Source: Ustilago trichophora (Eukaryota; Basidiomycota; Ustilaginomycetes; Ustilaginales; Ustilaginaceae). From it: DNA of 64,000 bases. Of the stretch, positions 1 through 10,382 are shown in pieces. Below the pieces are notes generated by a model, which saw only the letters and a list, made by a program, of their open reading frames with translations, did not search any database and was not told the origin of the DNA. A program made the position numbers and the translations under genes. The stretch covers positions 186,001-250,000 of the forward strand of contig OOIN01000034.1 of NCBI GenBank assembly GCA_900323505.1. Reading direction: 5' to 3'. Each line of letters starts with the position of its first letter. Positions within the stretch are counted from its first letter, which is position 1.

Positions 1-152
1 TCGCTTCCGTCCCCTCGGGTGGTGCCGCCCCCGCTGCTGCTGCTGGTGGCGCTGCCCCCGCCGCCGGCGGTGCCGCCGCCAAGGAGGAGGAGAAGAAGGA
101 GGAGGAGAAGGAGGAGTCCGACGACGACATGGGCTTCGGTCTCTTCGACTAA
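1..152 (+). CDS. RPP2: 60S acidic ribosomal protein P2, C-terminal part (5' truncated by window)
   Basis: The window opens inside a reading frame whose codons begin at base 3 and which stops with TAA at 150-152. It encodes an Ala/Gly/Pro-rich hinge, a Lys/Glu-rich acidic stretch, and the universal stalk-protein tail ending [10 protein letters not shown]. This tail on P0, P1 and P2 recruits elongation factors and other GTPases to the ribosomal stalk. The residues before the hinge (ASVPSGGA) resemble the P2 junction (KLxxVPSxGA) more than P1 or P0, so P2 is preferred. Only about 49 residues are present; the helical dimerisation domain lies upstream of the window. The family assignment is very secure; the P2 paralogue call is an inference from the hinge junction. 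Confidence 0.85.
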   Translation, partial: ASVPSGGAAPAAAAGGAAPAAGGAAAKEEEKKEEEKEESDDDMGFGLFD

Positions 153-343
153 ACGCTTTCTCCAATTGCGTTGTTCCCCCCTTCTGTCTCGTTCCCCTGC
201 ACAACATGCACCCCCCACCAAAAATATTTTGACGTCTCAGCTTTTCCCTCGTGTTTGAAGGTTAACTCATTTTGACACAAAGAAAGCTGTCGTTGGATTC
301 CTACCCGTTGCAAGACCCCTTGTATTTGTATAAAACCCCCATC

Positions 344-357
344 GACCATCGATGGTC
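344..357. repeat. Perfect 14-nt palindrome GACCATCGATGGTC
   Basis: Both halves are exactly complementary, with ATCGAT at the centre. It sits just downstream of a TATAAAA-like box in a gene-free stretch. It could be a protein-binding site or chance. Confidence 0.5.
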
Positions 358-907
358 ATAATGACGAGTCTTGGCGTCTTCACACACCCTCCTTTTCTTC
401 TGTTTTGTGTTCTTTTGTCTGAAGTGTGTGTTTGTCCATGTCCATTTGAGTACGCAAACGGCATCGCGAATCATCGGCCTTGACCATGTCTCAAAGAATT
501 GCGGGCTGACTTCCCTTTCGTTGCCCAAGATGTCGCTGCCAATTTCTCTTCAGAGCTGAGGAATATTGACGTTGACGTAAACATTGACATTGATTCAGCC
601 TTCTATCCCCAGTCGCACTGTTTCTTCTCTTTCCGTGTTCACATCATGAATTGATCGCCATCGGATGCTGAATTCAAGGTCACTACGTATACGAACCCAG
701 CTTCTTGATGAGAATTGCGCTTTGTGCTCCATGGCCTGTCGAAGCCAGAAATAGATCACGCTTTTTAACCTTGCTTCCAGACCGGTGCGTCAATATGACG
801 ATGTTTTCGGCTGGAACAACGAGCTTCAGGTGCAACATTTTGGCTCCTTTCTGTTCATTCCAAGAACGAGCAATGACTCAAGGAGCTCTTTGATACCTGG
901 CCAACGC

Positions 908-908
<1 letters not shown>

Positions 909-938
<30 letters not shown>
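909..938 (+). repeat. Poly(A) tract, 30 nt
   Basis: An uninterrupted run of A in an intergenic region. Comparable runs recur in the intergenic DNA of this window. Confidence 0.95.
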
Positions 939-942
<4 letters not shown>

Positions 943-2286
943 TCGGTCTGAACTCGACTTGAACTTCAACTCGACTGTTATCAAGATACATCAGACGTCA
1001 TGGTCCTCAAAATGAAGCGTCGCCATGAGAACCCGCACCACAAGCGACATTTTTTGGATGTGCAGAACCGCGAAAACGTTGCTATTCCGATGCTTGTCTG
1101 CAAACTGTGCAACTTTTTGCTTGGATTCAAATGAGCGCCTGTTCGCACACGCACACGAGCACACTTGTTGCTGCTGCTGATGGTGGTGATGGTGGTGAAT
1201 GCAACATCTACCGCTGAACTTGAACCTCGACGCCCCTCCTACTGTAACAGCATCTCTTTTTCACAGTGCAGAATAGAATCGCTCGTACTGGACTACCAAT
1301 AGCATTGTACAGTACATTTTTCACAATCCATGCGGAAAATTGCACGACGGAGGAGGCGACCCAATCCTGCACACTCGCCAATCTTACCTTCACTGATACG
1401 TCGATTAACGAATCGCTCAATATTGGTCTCCAAGAAAGCTCCTGTTCTCTGGTCAGAAAGCAGACCAGCAATCGAACGCACTCATAGGCAGCGTAAACTG
1501 TATGACTGAATGAGTGACAGATTGCTGCTGTTATTTCATCTCAGGAGTACGAGAGAGACGACGATGATTCAGCCCTCGAAGATGACGCTACCATCGATCA
1601 GAAGGGTCTTCTTCACAGCAGCCGGGAGAGGCGGAACACATTATACTTTTACGCGCAATTTTCACTGCTGTTGCTACCAAAATGTTTGCCTCCAACCACC
1701 AAACCATGTGTAAATTCGGATACGATTTGTGACATTGGTAGGACTCATTCGAACAACCCAATTCCAAGATTGATCCTATAGCTTAAAATGTAACGCCGAT
1801 GATACTGTAAGTCTTCCAACTTACCGCTTCCCTACCAAAGCTTTACAAGACAAGTCAAGCCCGAGCCGAACCTCACCAGAAAACCCCATCTTATCACCAC
1901 TTCTCACCATACCCATCCCTCTCAAGACATGATCCATACACAAAGAAAATGCAGCAGTAGGTCCACTTGAATCCTAAGACGTATCTCACCCTCGCTCAAG
2001 AATCATGGATAAAGCCCGTGCACTTTTGATACCGATCCATCGTTGTTTCTTCGTGTCGTGTGGCGATGACACCGTAAAATCACCTTCAACCTCCTGCTCA
2101 ACTGGACACTCGTCGACGTGTGAACACCACTCAAACAGTTTTGCAACCGCATACAAACACACACAGATACGAGTCACCATTCCCGAAATCACAGCAAAAA
2201 GAAGAAAACTATATGAGCAAGAGAAAAGATGGGGAACAAAAAACTTAGCCTTACAAAGCCGAGACCACTATAGGATCTTTGAATGT

Positions 2287-3929
2287 TTAGTGCGAGCTAG
2301 GAGGGTTGTAAACAATCTTTCGGCTCTTGATACCGGCCCACTTGAAGCGCTTGACCCAGATGCTGAGGGCGGTCAAGCTGCTCAAGATGATGACGGCCTG
2401 CATGCCCATCTTCTTCCTGGTGTCGTGTTCGGGTTCGGCGCAGAAGTGGAGGAAAGTAACAACGTCCTTTGCCATCTGCGAGGTGGTTGCGGGGGTGCCG
2501 TCGTCGTAGTCAACGAGGCCATCGTAGAGGACACGGGCCATGGCGATCTGGGTACCGGGGAAGTAAGAGTTGTAGTTCAATCCATCCTGAACCTTGACAC
2601 CGGCGGGGGGGTCGGTGTAACCGGTGAGAAGAGCAAAGATGTAATCGGCACCACCGTGACGTGCCTTGACCATGAGCGAAAGATCAGGGGGCAAAGCACC
2701 CGCGTTGGCAGCTCGGGCGGCCTCATCGTTGGCATAAGGACGAGGCATGTAATCGGCGAGCTTACCGGGACGCTGGAACATGGATCCCTCGTCGTCGGGA
2801 CCATCCTCGTACTCTACCTCCTCAGCCATGGCCTTAGCCTCGTCGACAGTGTGCGACTGTCCAACAAGGTTACGCCAAGCAATACGGTCGAGAGAGTGGC
2901 ACGAGGAGCAGACCTCTCGGTAAACCTGGTATCCACGTCGAATCGAGGCGTGGTCAAAAGTCTCAAACATGCCAGAGTGAGACCAGGGGTACTTGGGTGG
3001 GTGAAGTCCCTCATCGGCCATGTTGGCACTGGCAGTGTCCAAGAAAGGGAGGGTGCCGTAGAGGTGGTTGTACCAGGCAACCGATCCAGCGGCGACAGCG
3101 GTGGCGGCAATGGCCGAGGATCGAGAAGTCATAAACGTCTGCGAAGAGGCGTTGGCGCCAGCCTGTGTCGAGGCATTACGGACCTGTCGTACGCAATAAG
3201 AATGTGGAGAAACGAGGGTCAGTAATTTGATGTGTGGCGGATGTTGGGTAATGCTTTTTGGTGTAACAATGCGCCGCGCCGTGCCATGCCGTGCCACTTG
3301 TCGGAAATGCTGAAAGTCGAATTGAAGCGCCAATCTTTGCTCTTCAAGTCGAAGTGCGTGTGATGTCGAGCGTGAACTGAGGCAAATATGGTTGTGGTAG
3401 AGTCTCTGTGGCCGAGCGTGCTTTTGACAGAGCAAGGGGCAATCTGGTGCTGTTTCGCTCAAGTGCTGCAGTGAAATCGCTTTCATGCAGGCGTTGGTGA
3501 TGCGAACCAAGCCGAGAGATGGCATGGTGGCGCTATGTAGGAGTAGCTCTAGCTATCACGAGTGGCGAAGATGTTGATGCTGATGCCGCTAAAAGGTGAA
3601 GTGCATAGCTGGCGAATGTCGAGTGCATCAGATAAACCATCAGGGTGCCATTCAAGGGAGCGTGCTGTGGTTGACAAGATGGATCTGCTTCCACGATCAA
3701 ACCACAACTGGGCTGTCTGCAAATCGTCATGCTTATGCTCTCCCTGATGTGAAGTGTTGACTGGTCGTTTTTGGATGGCGCTTCTTCGATGTAGACTCTG
3801 GCTTCTTCCAAAGTGACGAGGCGGCGGGTGTGCTGGCGTGCAATAGCCTCTAGAGATACCTACCGAAGCGGCCGAGCCGTTGACGGCGGCGCGGAATGCA
3901 GTTCGCGCGCTGTTGAACAAGTTGGCCAT
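2287..3929 (-). CDS. CYT1: Cytochrome c1, haem protein of respiratory complex III
   Basis: Two exons: 3864-3929 and 2287-3183, giving 320 residues. The 680-nt intron begins GTAGGT and ends ACAG, and joins the exons in phase 0. The first exon encodes a basic mitochondrial presequence (MANLFNSARTAFRAAV), continued by a hydrophobic inner-membrane sorting segment (about residues 45-70) as expected for a bipartite signal. The mature protein has the covalent haem site CSSCHS (CxxCH), a PPDLS loop, and a C-terminal transmembrane helix followed by a basic tail that anchors it in the inner membrane. Electrons pass from the Rieske protein to cytochrome c through this subunit. A frame open to the exon also runs 342 nt back into the intron from an ATG at 3525 and could give an alternative N-terminus. 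Spliced length and domain order fit the family. Confidence 0.93.
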
Positions 3930-4777
3930 GTTGCGGAGGAAAAGGATGATGGATGGCTAACCCAAAAAGATGATGATGTAGGGAAAGGGTGACGGTGAGA
4001 AGATTGAAGTCTCTAGAGTTGTGATCGCACCCACACACACACACACCCTCTCTCTCTCTGTGTGTATCTCTGGCTGGTGGCTCTGTGACCTTGATTGCTC
4101 GACTCTTGGAGACGAGACCTTCTCAATCTCCAAAGCCCATTCCGAGTCCTTCTCAGCAGCTCTCACAGACACGGGATTTTTCGCACCCATTTGCAACCGG
4201 TCCAAAGCAAAGTTGAAATTTGAAATCCCATCGCAACCTTCTCTTGTCCACATCCCAAATTTTTCCAACTGTAGCCAGGCACAACTTCAAAAACCGTCGT
4301 TTTCAATTTCACCTGATTGATTTGAATGCGAGCCAACCTTCGTCGCTCCAAATTGAATTTTCTGGCGCGCTGCTTCTGGCTTGATTTCAAATGCGACTAA
4401 CAACTGGTCACAATTGCCAGGTCGCAGCCGTATGCTGCTGGTATTTGTAATCCAGCTTGGCCATGGCTCTCTCGCTTCCTCTCCCTCTCCCTTCAACCAT
4501 GCGCGCCAGAGGCAACACGGCTTAGCCAATCAGGGTCTTTCGAAAACACCCGAAGACTACGACTTGTCCATCTTTTCGCACGATACAAAACTACACCAGA
4601 ATAAAGCACATCCTGTGCCGTTGCTCTCAAGAGCAGACTGCATCACTAGGTTATGTGGCGGGAGGCTTTCATCATCAGACAGTTGCGTGCGGATATCAGA
4701 TGTGATGTGGCTGAGCAACAATACATTGACACTTGCAATGATATTTGCACGAGGTCTTTGCTGTCTGCCCCTTCTGC
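3930..4777. promoter_or_regulatory. CYT1 upstream region, also the 3' flank of MUS81
   Basis: 848 bp without a coding exon. On the + strand a composite CA / CT / TG microsatellite lies at about 4032-4065, some 100-135 nt before the CYT1 ATG, so it is probably in its leader. A CCAATCA motif at 4526-4532 fits the HAP-complex consensus that controls cytochrome genes in yeast, but at about 600 nt from the start codon the link is only suggestive. Confidence 0.4.
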
Positions 4778-6900
4778 TTACTCCGCCGCGTATCGTTCCG
4801 CACAAAACACCTCGGCAACCTTCTTACTCAACGCAGGACCAATTTTCTTCCGCTGATCCATCCCCTCTGTATAACTTGCCAACATTCCATACTTCTCCTT
4901 CATACCTCCTCCTTCTTCTTCTTCCTCAATCTCCCCATAGGCATCCGTGAGCTCTCTCAAGGTGCTATACATGGCTAGCACCTCGCGAACCTTTTCAGCG
5001 CTCATCCCTTTAATACACAGCAGCATCTTGCCAAAGATCTCCTTTGAAGTCAATCCTCCACTCTTACTGTTCAGCGCCTGGAAAGCTTCGAATGAGGTGA
5101 GCAGGATTGATGCGGTAGGGTGATTGCGCTGGAGTTCCGATCGTGTTTCGAGGAAATTGTTGCGCGAGATTAAGGCGCTGGGGATGACGGAAAGATCTCG
5201 ATTCTAAAGTAGAAGTACAGACGAGAGAGTATGAGAGTCAGCGAATGAGATAGAGAGTTCAACATCCTGGATTTTGGAAAAAGAACCCACCTCGTAGATC
5301 TTGCGAATCATCCCATCCATCGATGCCAAATAGTCGATGCTGGCAATGAGACCAGAGGTTCGCTCGACAAAGAATCCATCAACCACTTGGGAGCTACTGA
5401 GGGCGGTCTGAATTTGTGATCCAAACTTGCGCATCTGATTCTCCACGTCATAGTCTTCGATGAGGTATAGCACCTTGGTCAGTCCCGAGGATGAGAGTCG
5501 GAACTGTAGAGCCACAATGCAACCAGTCAGTCAACTCATCTACCATCTTGCTGTGCTGGGCGGTTCGACTTACCTTCTGATCCCGCCATCGACCGTCCAA
5601 GATCGAACTCGTCAAATCGTCCAGCCTCTTCCGCTCCACGATGTGATCTAGTACCACTTCGTCCGTCTCAAAACCCGTCCGATCTTTCCTCCTTGCTATC
5701 CAGACCGCATCTCCGACCTCCAAAGCCCTGGTCTCGGTATCGATTCCTCGTTCTAGCAACAACGTCGCTATCGGTTCTTTCTCCTGTCGTCTTCCTGGTC
5801 TGTGACGTTCACGATTGTCGACCACGAGATGGATGCTATAGCTGCCCGCCTTCAGGATCTCTGGTTCAAACGTCGACACGCGTGCTTGGAGGTTCTCCTG
5901 TTGCTCGTCTTCCGACCAGTCTTCGTCCGACTCGGCGTCTTCGCTTTCTCCGACATGATCGGCTCCATCTGCGGTTTGGAACGCAGTCTCCTCCACACCG
6001 GCATCTCGAGCCAGCGTCTCTGCCACTGTGGCGCCTTCGTCGCTGAGACAGTATCTCGCCGGATTCCCAGATTGCAGCACGTAACCTTTCGCGATGAGAG
6101 TCTTGATGCTAGTCCAACCGGTGTAGAATGACCTGTGATCACCTGCGCCTCTGGAAGTGCCGTATTGGCTGGAGAGCGGTACAGCAGCAGAAGCTCGAGA
6201 TGAGGATCCTCCGCTTTCGTATTCCGTATCCGAATATGGCCGTGCTGCGTTGATAAGCTGCGACTTTGAAACCTTTTCCTCTCGCATAGAGCCGCTGGCC
6301 CTGGTGGCGATGTACAACCCCACAAGAAGGCCGTATGCCCCAGAACGGTGTTGGGGCACGTAGGCGCGCTTCTTGGTCGACCGATCCGACGATCCTGTCG
6401 TTGACGTCGTCTTCTTTCGCTTGCTTGTGGCAGCGCTACTTCCTTCTGCTGCATCGGTAGGGACATCCGCATCCACGCCTTCTCCGCCTTCAGTCGACGC
6501 TGCCAACGCCGTAGTGCGCTTTGACGTTGACGCTTGTCTAGAGGCTGCACATCGTATCAATTCATAAAAAATCCCTTTGTCAGTTTCGCTCGCTCTTCCA
6601 AGGAGCTACGTTGAGGCAGTACTCACGACGCTCGGGCATCACTCGTCCATTCTCCTCGCACCATTTCAGCAGCTCCTCTTCGAGCTTGTTTGCGATGGTA
6701 GGACCAATCCCGGCAAGCTGGGTGGTCTGACATGGATGTTGAAACTCGATCGGACAAGATGCCAGCGAGTGATGTGCTTTGCGATATGTTCGAGCGACTT
6801 TGGATCCTTTCGACTGCGCTTCTTCCGTCCAAGCGGCGAGGAACGTGAGCCAGAGCGTATTGCCGCCTGCTGTGCTGTTGGGGTCAGAATCGTTGCTCAT
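4778..6900 (-). CDS. MUS81: Crossover junction endonuclease MUS81
   Basis: Four exons read on the minus strand: 6627-6900, 5574-6544, 5291-5503 and 4778-5203. All have GT..AG introns and the phases agree, giving 627 residues. Residues 1-91 form the N-terminal helix-hairpin-helix domain (LAGIGPTIANKLEEEL). Residues about 153-266 are the winged helix (YVPQHRSGAYGLLVGLYIA). The XPF-type nuclease domain starts near residue 325 and carries VVDNRE (332-337) and the catalytic ERKRLDD signature (395-401). The C-terminal half continues with LYLIEDYD and the tandem helix-hairpin-helix (KEIFGKMLLCIKGM). With Eme1/Mms4 the enzyme cleaves replication-fork and recombination intermediates. An acidic linker precedes the nuclease domain. 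The start ATG is the first in frame and matches the usual N-terminus. No partner gene is in the window. Confidence 0.93.
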
Positions 6901-7716
6901 CGTATCGTTCTACAGCTAGAAGCTTGGATGGCTGGGTTCAGAGCATCGTCATCGGATCGCTCAGGTACTCCGTCCTGCAGTCACAGTTGGACAGTGCAAA
7001 ATGAGGCGTACTGTTGGGCGTGAGGGATGCTGACGATGAGCAGCTCGGTGGCATGTGTTGCTGAGTAAACACTTTTTCGTTAGCGCGGCTGTTGTGTGGA
7101 GGAAACAGAGACCAACACTTTCTGCATGTTCGGTAGGTCGCGTCTCGGCTTCATTTCGCCTTTGGCGTATCGCGAGTTTTCGCTGCGACACGCTCGGTCC
7201 ATGTCACAATTGTGTCGGAATTTTTGTGATGGAATTAATTGGCACCTTTTTTTTTCCTTCCCCATTTTTCTTTTTATGGATTTCGAAATTGAAGGCAACA
7301 GAAGCCCGTGCCTCTAGCCTACCGTGGCATCGATCCTGCAAGACGAAAAGGTCGTGCCTCGATGCTCTTACATGCGAAAAATTCCAGCATTGGTGCTCAA
7401 GATCGTGCCTCTCTTCTGGTGCGAACAGGATTGTGTGCTGATGCAAGACTACGTCGCAGACCACTCTGCTGATGACAGCCTTGAGAAAAGACGGCTTGCT
7501 TCGGAATTCGGCCTTGACCAGCAGCGGGGACATTCGGACGGCCCAGCCGGGACAAGCTCGGAAGCCTTGCCATCTGGGCAAAGGGCTATAATAGGCTATC
7601 GATATCATGCTTCGATTCAGGACACAGGCACACTAGAACCTCCACGTCTTAACCACCAGCTGGCACGTCGGCATTTGGATATGGCATTTGCTTGTCAAGT
7701 TCTTTCTGTTTCTTTT

Positions 7717-7718
<2 letters not shown>

Positions 7719-7751
<33 letters not shown>
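7719..7751 (+). repeat. Poly(T) tract, 33 nt
   Basis: An uninterrupted T run in the MUS81-ACC1 interval. Confidence 0.95.
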
Positions 7752-7752
<1 letters not shown>

Positions 7753-9242
7753 GCGTGAGTGCATGGTCCAAAGCATGCCTATGCTTCGCATCTGAAATCG
7801 TGATGTGGACTGTGAGCATGGCCACGGAGCTGCCGGTGTGTGCGGCACATCCTTCCTTTGACCATTCGCCGATTTGTTTTCTGGAGGAAGAGAAAGATAG
7901 TTCTTCTAAAATTTGCCGCGTGGCTTCCCGCCTGCCAATTTGCGCGTATTTCTTCTTTCTCCCCAACAACTTTGCTCGCTTCGAACTTTGGCCTTTTTCC
8001 GTATCGCCTCCATATCGAATTTTGTCCTCGCATATCAAAACCACAGATACAAACACAGCTTGTTCAAACCGAAGCCGCTTCGGTATGCATCTCCCGGAAC
8101 GATCCGTTCAGAAGCTGCCTGAAGAAAAGAATCGGGAAGAAACCCCCGATTGAAGAGTGCGGAAAGTCCTCTTCCCCCAACTTGAAGGCAAGTTGGACGG
8201 CAGTTCACGTCCAGCGAATTTTGAATTTTTCCTCATTTTTCTTTTTTTACCCAACATCTGACAGCTCGATTTGAGTTTTCCTGCCCCCCCACTTCGTAGC
8301 CTTGATATCAGGCCCTCGCTTTACTCTATCCTCCCGGCATCTGGGCTTTGAAGGACAAATCTCGGAGCGGTGACACAGTTCAATTATGGCAGAGTGAGAA
8401 GACCTGCTACTGGGGCAACGAAGGGCGTGATAGAGAACAGAGGGATTGATTAACAAAGAAAAATAAATAAAAAGGAAAGGCAGAGTTGCAACCGCCAGAA
8501 ATTTGGGAGAATGTTTTTTCTCCTCTCCGCACGTTTCCCTGGCTGCGCCTTCACCTTTGGCTCATAGGAAATGAGCCGGAACCATACCATGAAATAGAAA
8601 TCACATCGTTGATATGAGAGCGGCACAGACCATCATATTTGCTCCGACATGCGAGAGATGCTGGATGTGATGAAGACAGAACCAGGCTCAAGAATCGTAG
8701 CGGGCAGGTGCATATCATTTTCCGGACGCAAGGTCGACCAATTTCAGAGGTGGCGGCACGCGACCCCAGCCCAAATTTGAACGCGACTTTGGGACTCTTG
8801 GATGCTCCGTCTCACCCGAAGCGCTTGGAGAGTGTGGATAGGCGCAAGTTGTAAAGCACAGGTTCCATCGGATCGCATCGTCATGCCTGAGCCCTGCAGT
8901 ACGGTATTCGAGAGGAACAGCGAAGAATGCGACGATACAAGACAGATAGCGAGACAATGGAGAAGAGATGTGAAGGTGGATAGCGGTGCATAGCAGATTG
9001 CGTGGGGGAAGGCTGGAGTTGGAGAATCGAGATCGATGATGATGGCACAGCTCGTGGCTCTCTCCGCCTCAACTTGGTCCTTTGATTTGGGGCGAAAAAG
9101 GTGGGAAGGAACAACAAAAGTAGGCAGCGCACAGATCCACACGCTCACCGGCAAAACGCGCAATGGAGGCGACGCAAGAAACAAAAAACAAAAAACAAAA
9201 AATAAAGATAAAAAATTTAGAATTTGGGTGGGGATAGAGGAG

Positions 9243-9246
<4 letters not shown>

Positions 9247-9293
<47 letters not shown>

Positions 9294-9304
9294 GTGTGTG
9301 TGTG
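9247..9304 (+). repeat. (GA)22 followed by a TG microsatellite
   Basis: Twenty-two GA units (9247-9290) run into GTGTGTGTGTGTG. The antisense frame made of Ser-Leu repeats across it is an artefact of the repeat. Confidence 0.95.
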
Positions 9305-9371
9305 TTGTGCCAGTGTTGGCAAGGGAAAGGGTCTGGGATACGATAGCCGAGCGAGACGATGGAGGTCTTAA

Positions 9372-9394
9372 TTTTTTTTTTTTTTTTTTTTTTT
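9372..9394 (+). repeat. Poly(T) tract, 23 nt
   Basis: An uninterrupted T run about 1 kb upstream of the ACC1 start codon. Confidence 0.95.
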
Positions 9395-9720
9395 ATTGTG
9401 TGTGGTCTTGATGGAAATTGTTGAGCCGGTAGCTGTCATCAATTTTTTGGTTCTCCGCTTCGCTTCTTGTTTCGTTTGCTTTGCACATAGAGAGTGTTGG
9501 TCAGTGCAACAAACGGAAGGCCCGAAAAGAAAGAACATTGAGCAATGAGAGAACTCAACTCGGAGACGCCGAAAGAGAGAGAGAGAGAGAGACTGCGCAC
9601 CTGCCAAGTGTCTTTTGCCAATGTTGGTGATGCGCCGTTAGTTCCGCCTGGCTTGATCAGCCAATACCATACGTAGAGATGTGGGTGGCCACAGAGTGTA
9701 AGGTGCCCGATAGTGGCGAG

Positions 9721-10382
9721 TGACAGTTGAGCAACGTAGTGTGTGTGTGTCTTTCTTTTTTTGGTCTTTTGGGCAAGTTCGCCGTTCCTCACTCACCCAC
9801 GTTCAAACCTACCTTTCTCTGTCGGCTCTTCCGAAGACTTCATCGGATCACTTCCCTCTTGGTCCTAATCTTTTTGATTTGGTGCTGCTCCACTCCTTGC
9901 CTCCTCACCATCACCATTATCATCACCCACCTCGCCATTGGCACTCCATCCCCCTCTCCTCGCCTCTCACCATCACTGCCAGCACATCAAGGCCATCCAC
10001 TGGCTCATCGACCCCTTTTACATCAAGTAGCCACATCGTCATCAAGGCCTCCCTCATCCTTGATCTCTTTCGCTGCGACAGCCCCACCCATCTGCTTCGA
10101 TCCTCAACGAAGCACTCTTTAACGTCCAGCCAGCCCTCCTCTTGGCTCTCGTGTTCAGGAAAACTCTGTCCGGATCCCTCTCCGGTCATCTTTTTCTCCT
10201 CTTCTCTTCTCGCTTCATTTGCTGTCTTTGAGCTCCCTCGCTCCATCGCAAAGGTCGCTTCCAAAGCTTTCTAGGAAGATTTTACGTCGCTCGCTCGTGG
10301 ATTCGACTCAGCTTTGCTCGATCTATCATTCCATCCGAAGCACTCCCTTTCTAGCTCTTTTTACGCAGAGATTAGCTTCAAA
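9721..10382 (+). promoter_or_regulatory. Pyrimidine-rich promoter and leader of ACC1
   Basis: This 660-nt stretch is strongly enriched in C and T (CTTCC, CCTCACCATCACC, TCTCCTC blocks) and ends at the AAAATG start of ACC1. CT-rich leaders are typical in front of highly expressed filamentous-fungal and basidiomycete genes. The transcription start cannot be placed from sequence. Confidence 0.45.

Larger units (their letters stand above)
153..2286. other. Gene-free stretch between RPP2 and the 3' end of CYT1
   Basis: I found no credible coding exon on either strand. The open frames here are short, low-complexity, or cross the poly(A) run. It should contain the 3' UTR of RPP2 and, near 1900-2286, that of CYT1. 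Visible structure: a TATAAAA-like box at about 330-336, a perfect 14-nt palindrome at 344-357, a 30-nt A run at 909-938, a GAT/GGT triplet-rich stretch near 1170-1200, and a TGTACAGTACA palindrome near 1308-1318. At 2.1 kb it is long for this genome, so an unannotated non-coding transcript is possible but not shown. Confidence 0.6.
6901..10382. promoter_or_regulatory. 3.5-kb gene-free divergent region between MUS81 and ACC1
   Basis: No supported exon on either strand. The longest frames here are created by T/A runs or the GA repeat. It holds a 33-nt T run (7719-7751), a 44-nt GA repeat followed by TG repeats (9247-9304), a 23-nt T run (9372-9394), a second short GA run near 9575-9592, and from about 9721 a pyrimidine-rich stretch leading to the ACC1 start codon. 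It is by far the longest intergenic interval in the window and most likely contains extended ACC1 control sequence or an unrecognised transcript. Confidence 0.5.

Noticed and set aside
2005..3225. 406-codon + strand frame over CYT1
   Set aside because: Antisense to conserved cytochrome c1 exon 2, and its composition is that of a reverse-complement shadow.
7692..8153. Frame containing a long Phe stretch
   Set aside because: Produced by the 33-nt T run; the rest lacks any coding character.
8744..9322. Antisense frame with Ser-Leu repeats
   Set aside because: Created by translating the GA microsatellite; not a protein.
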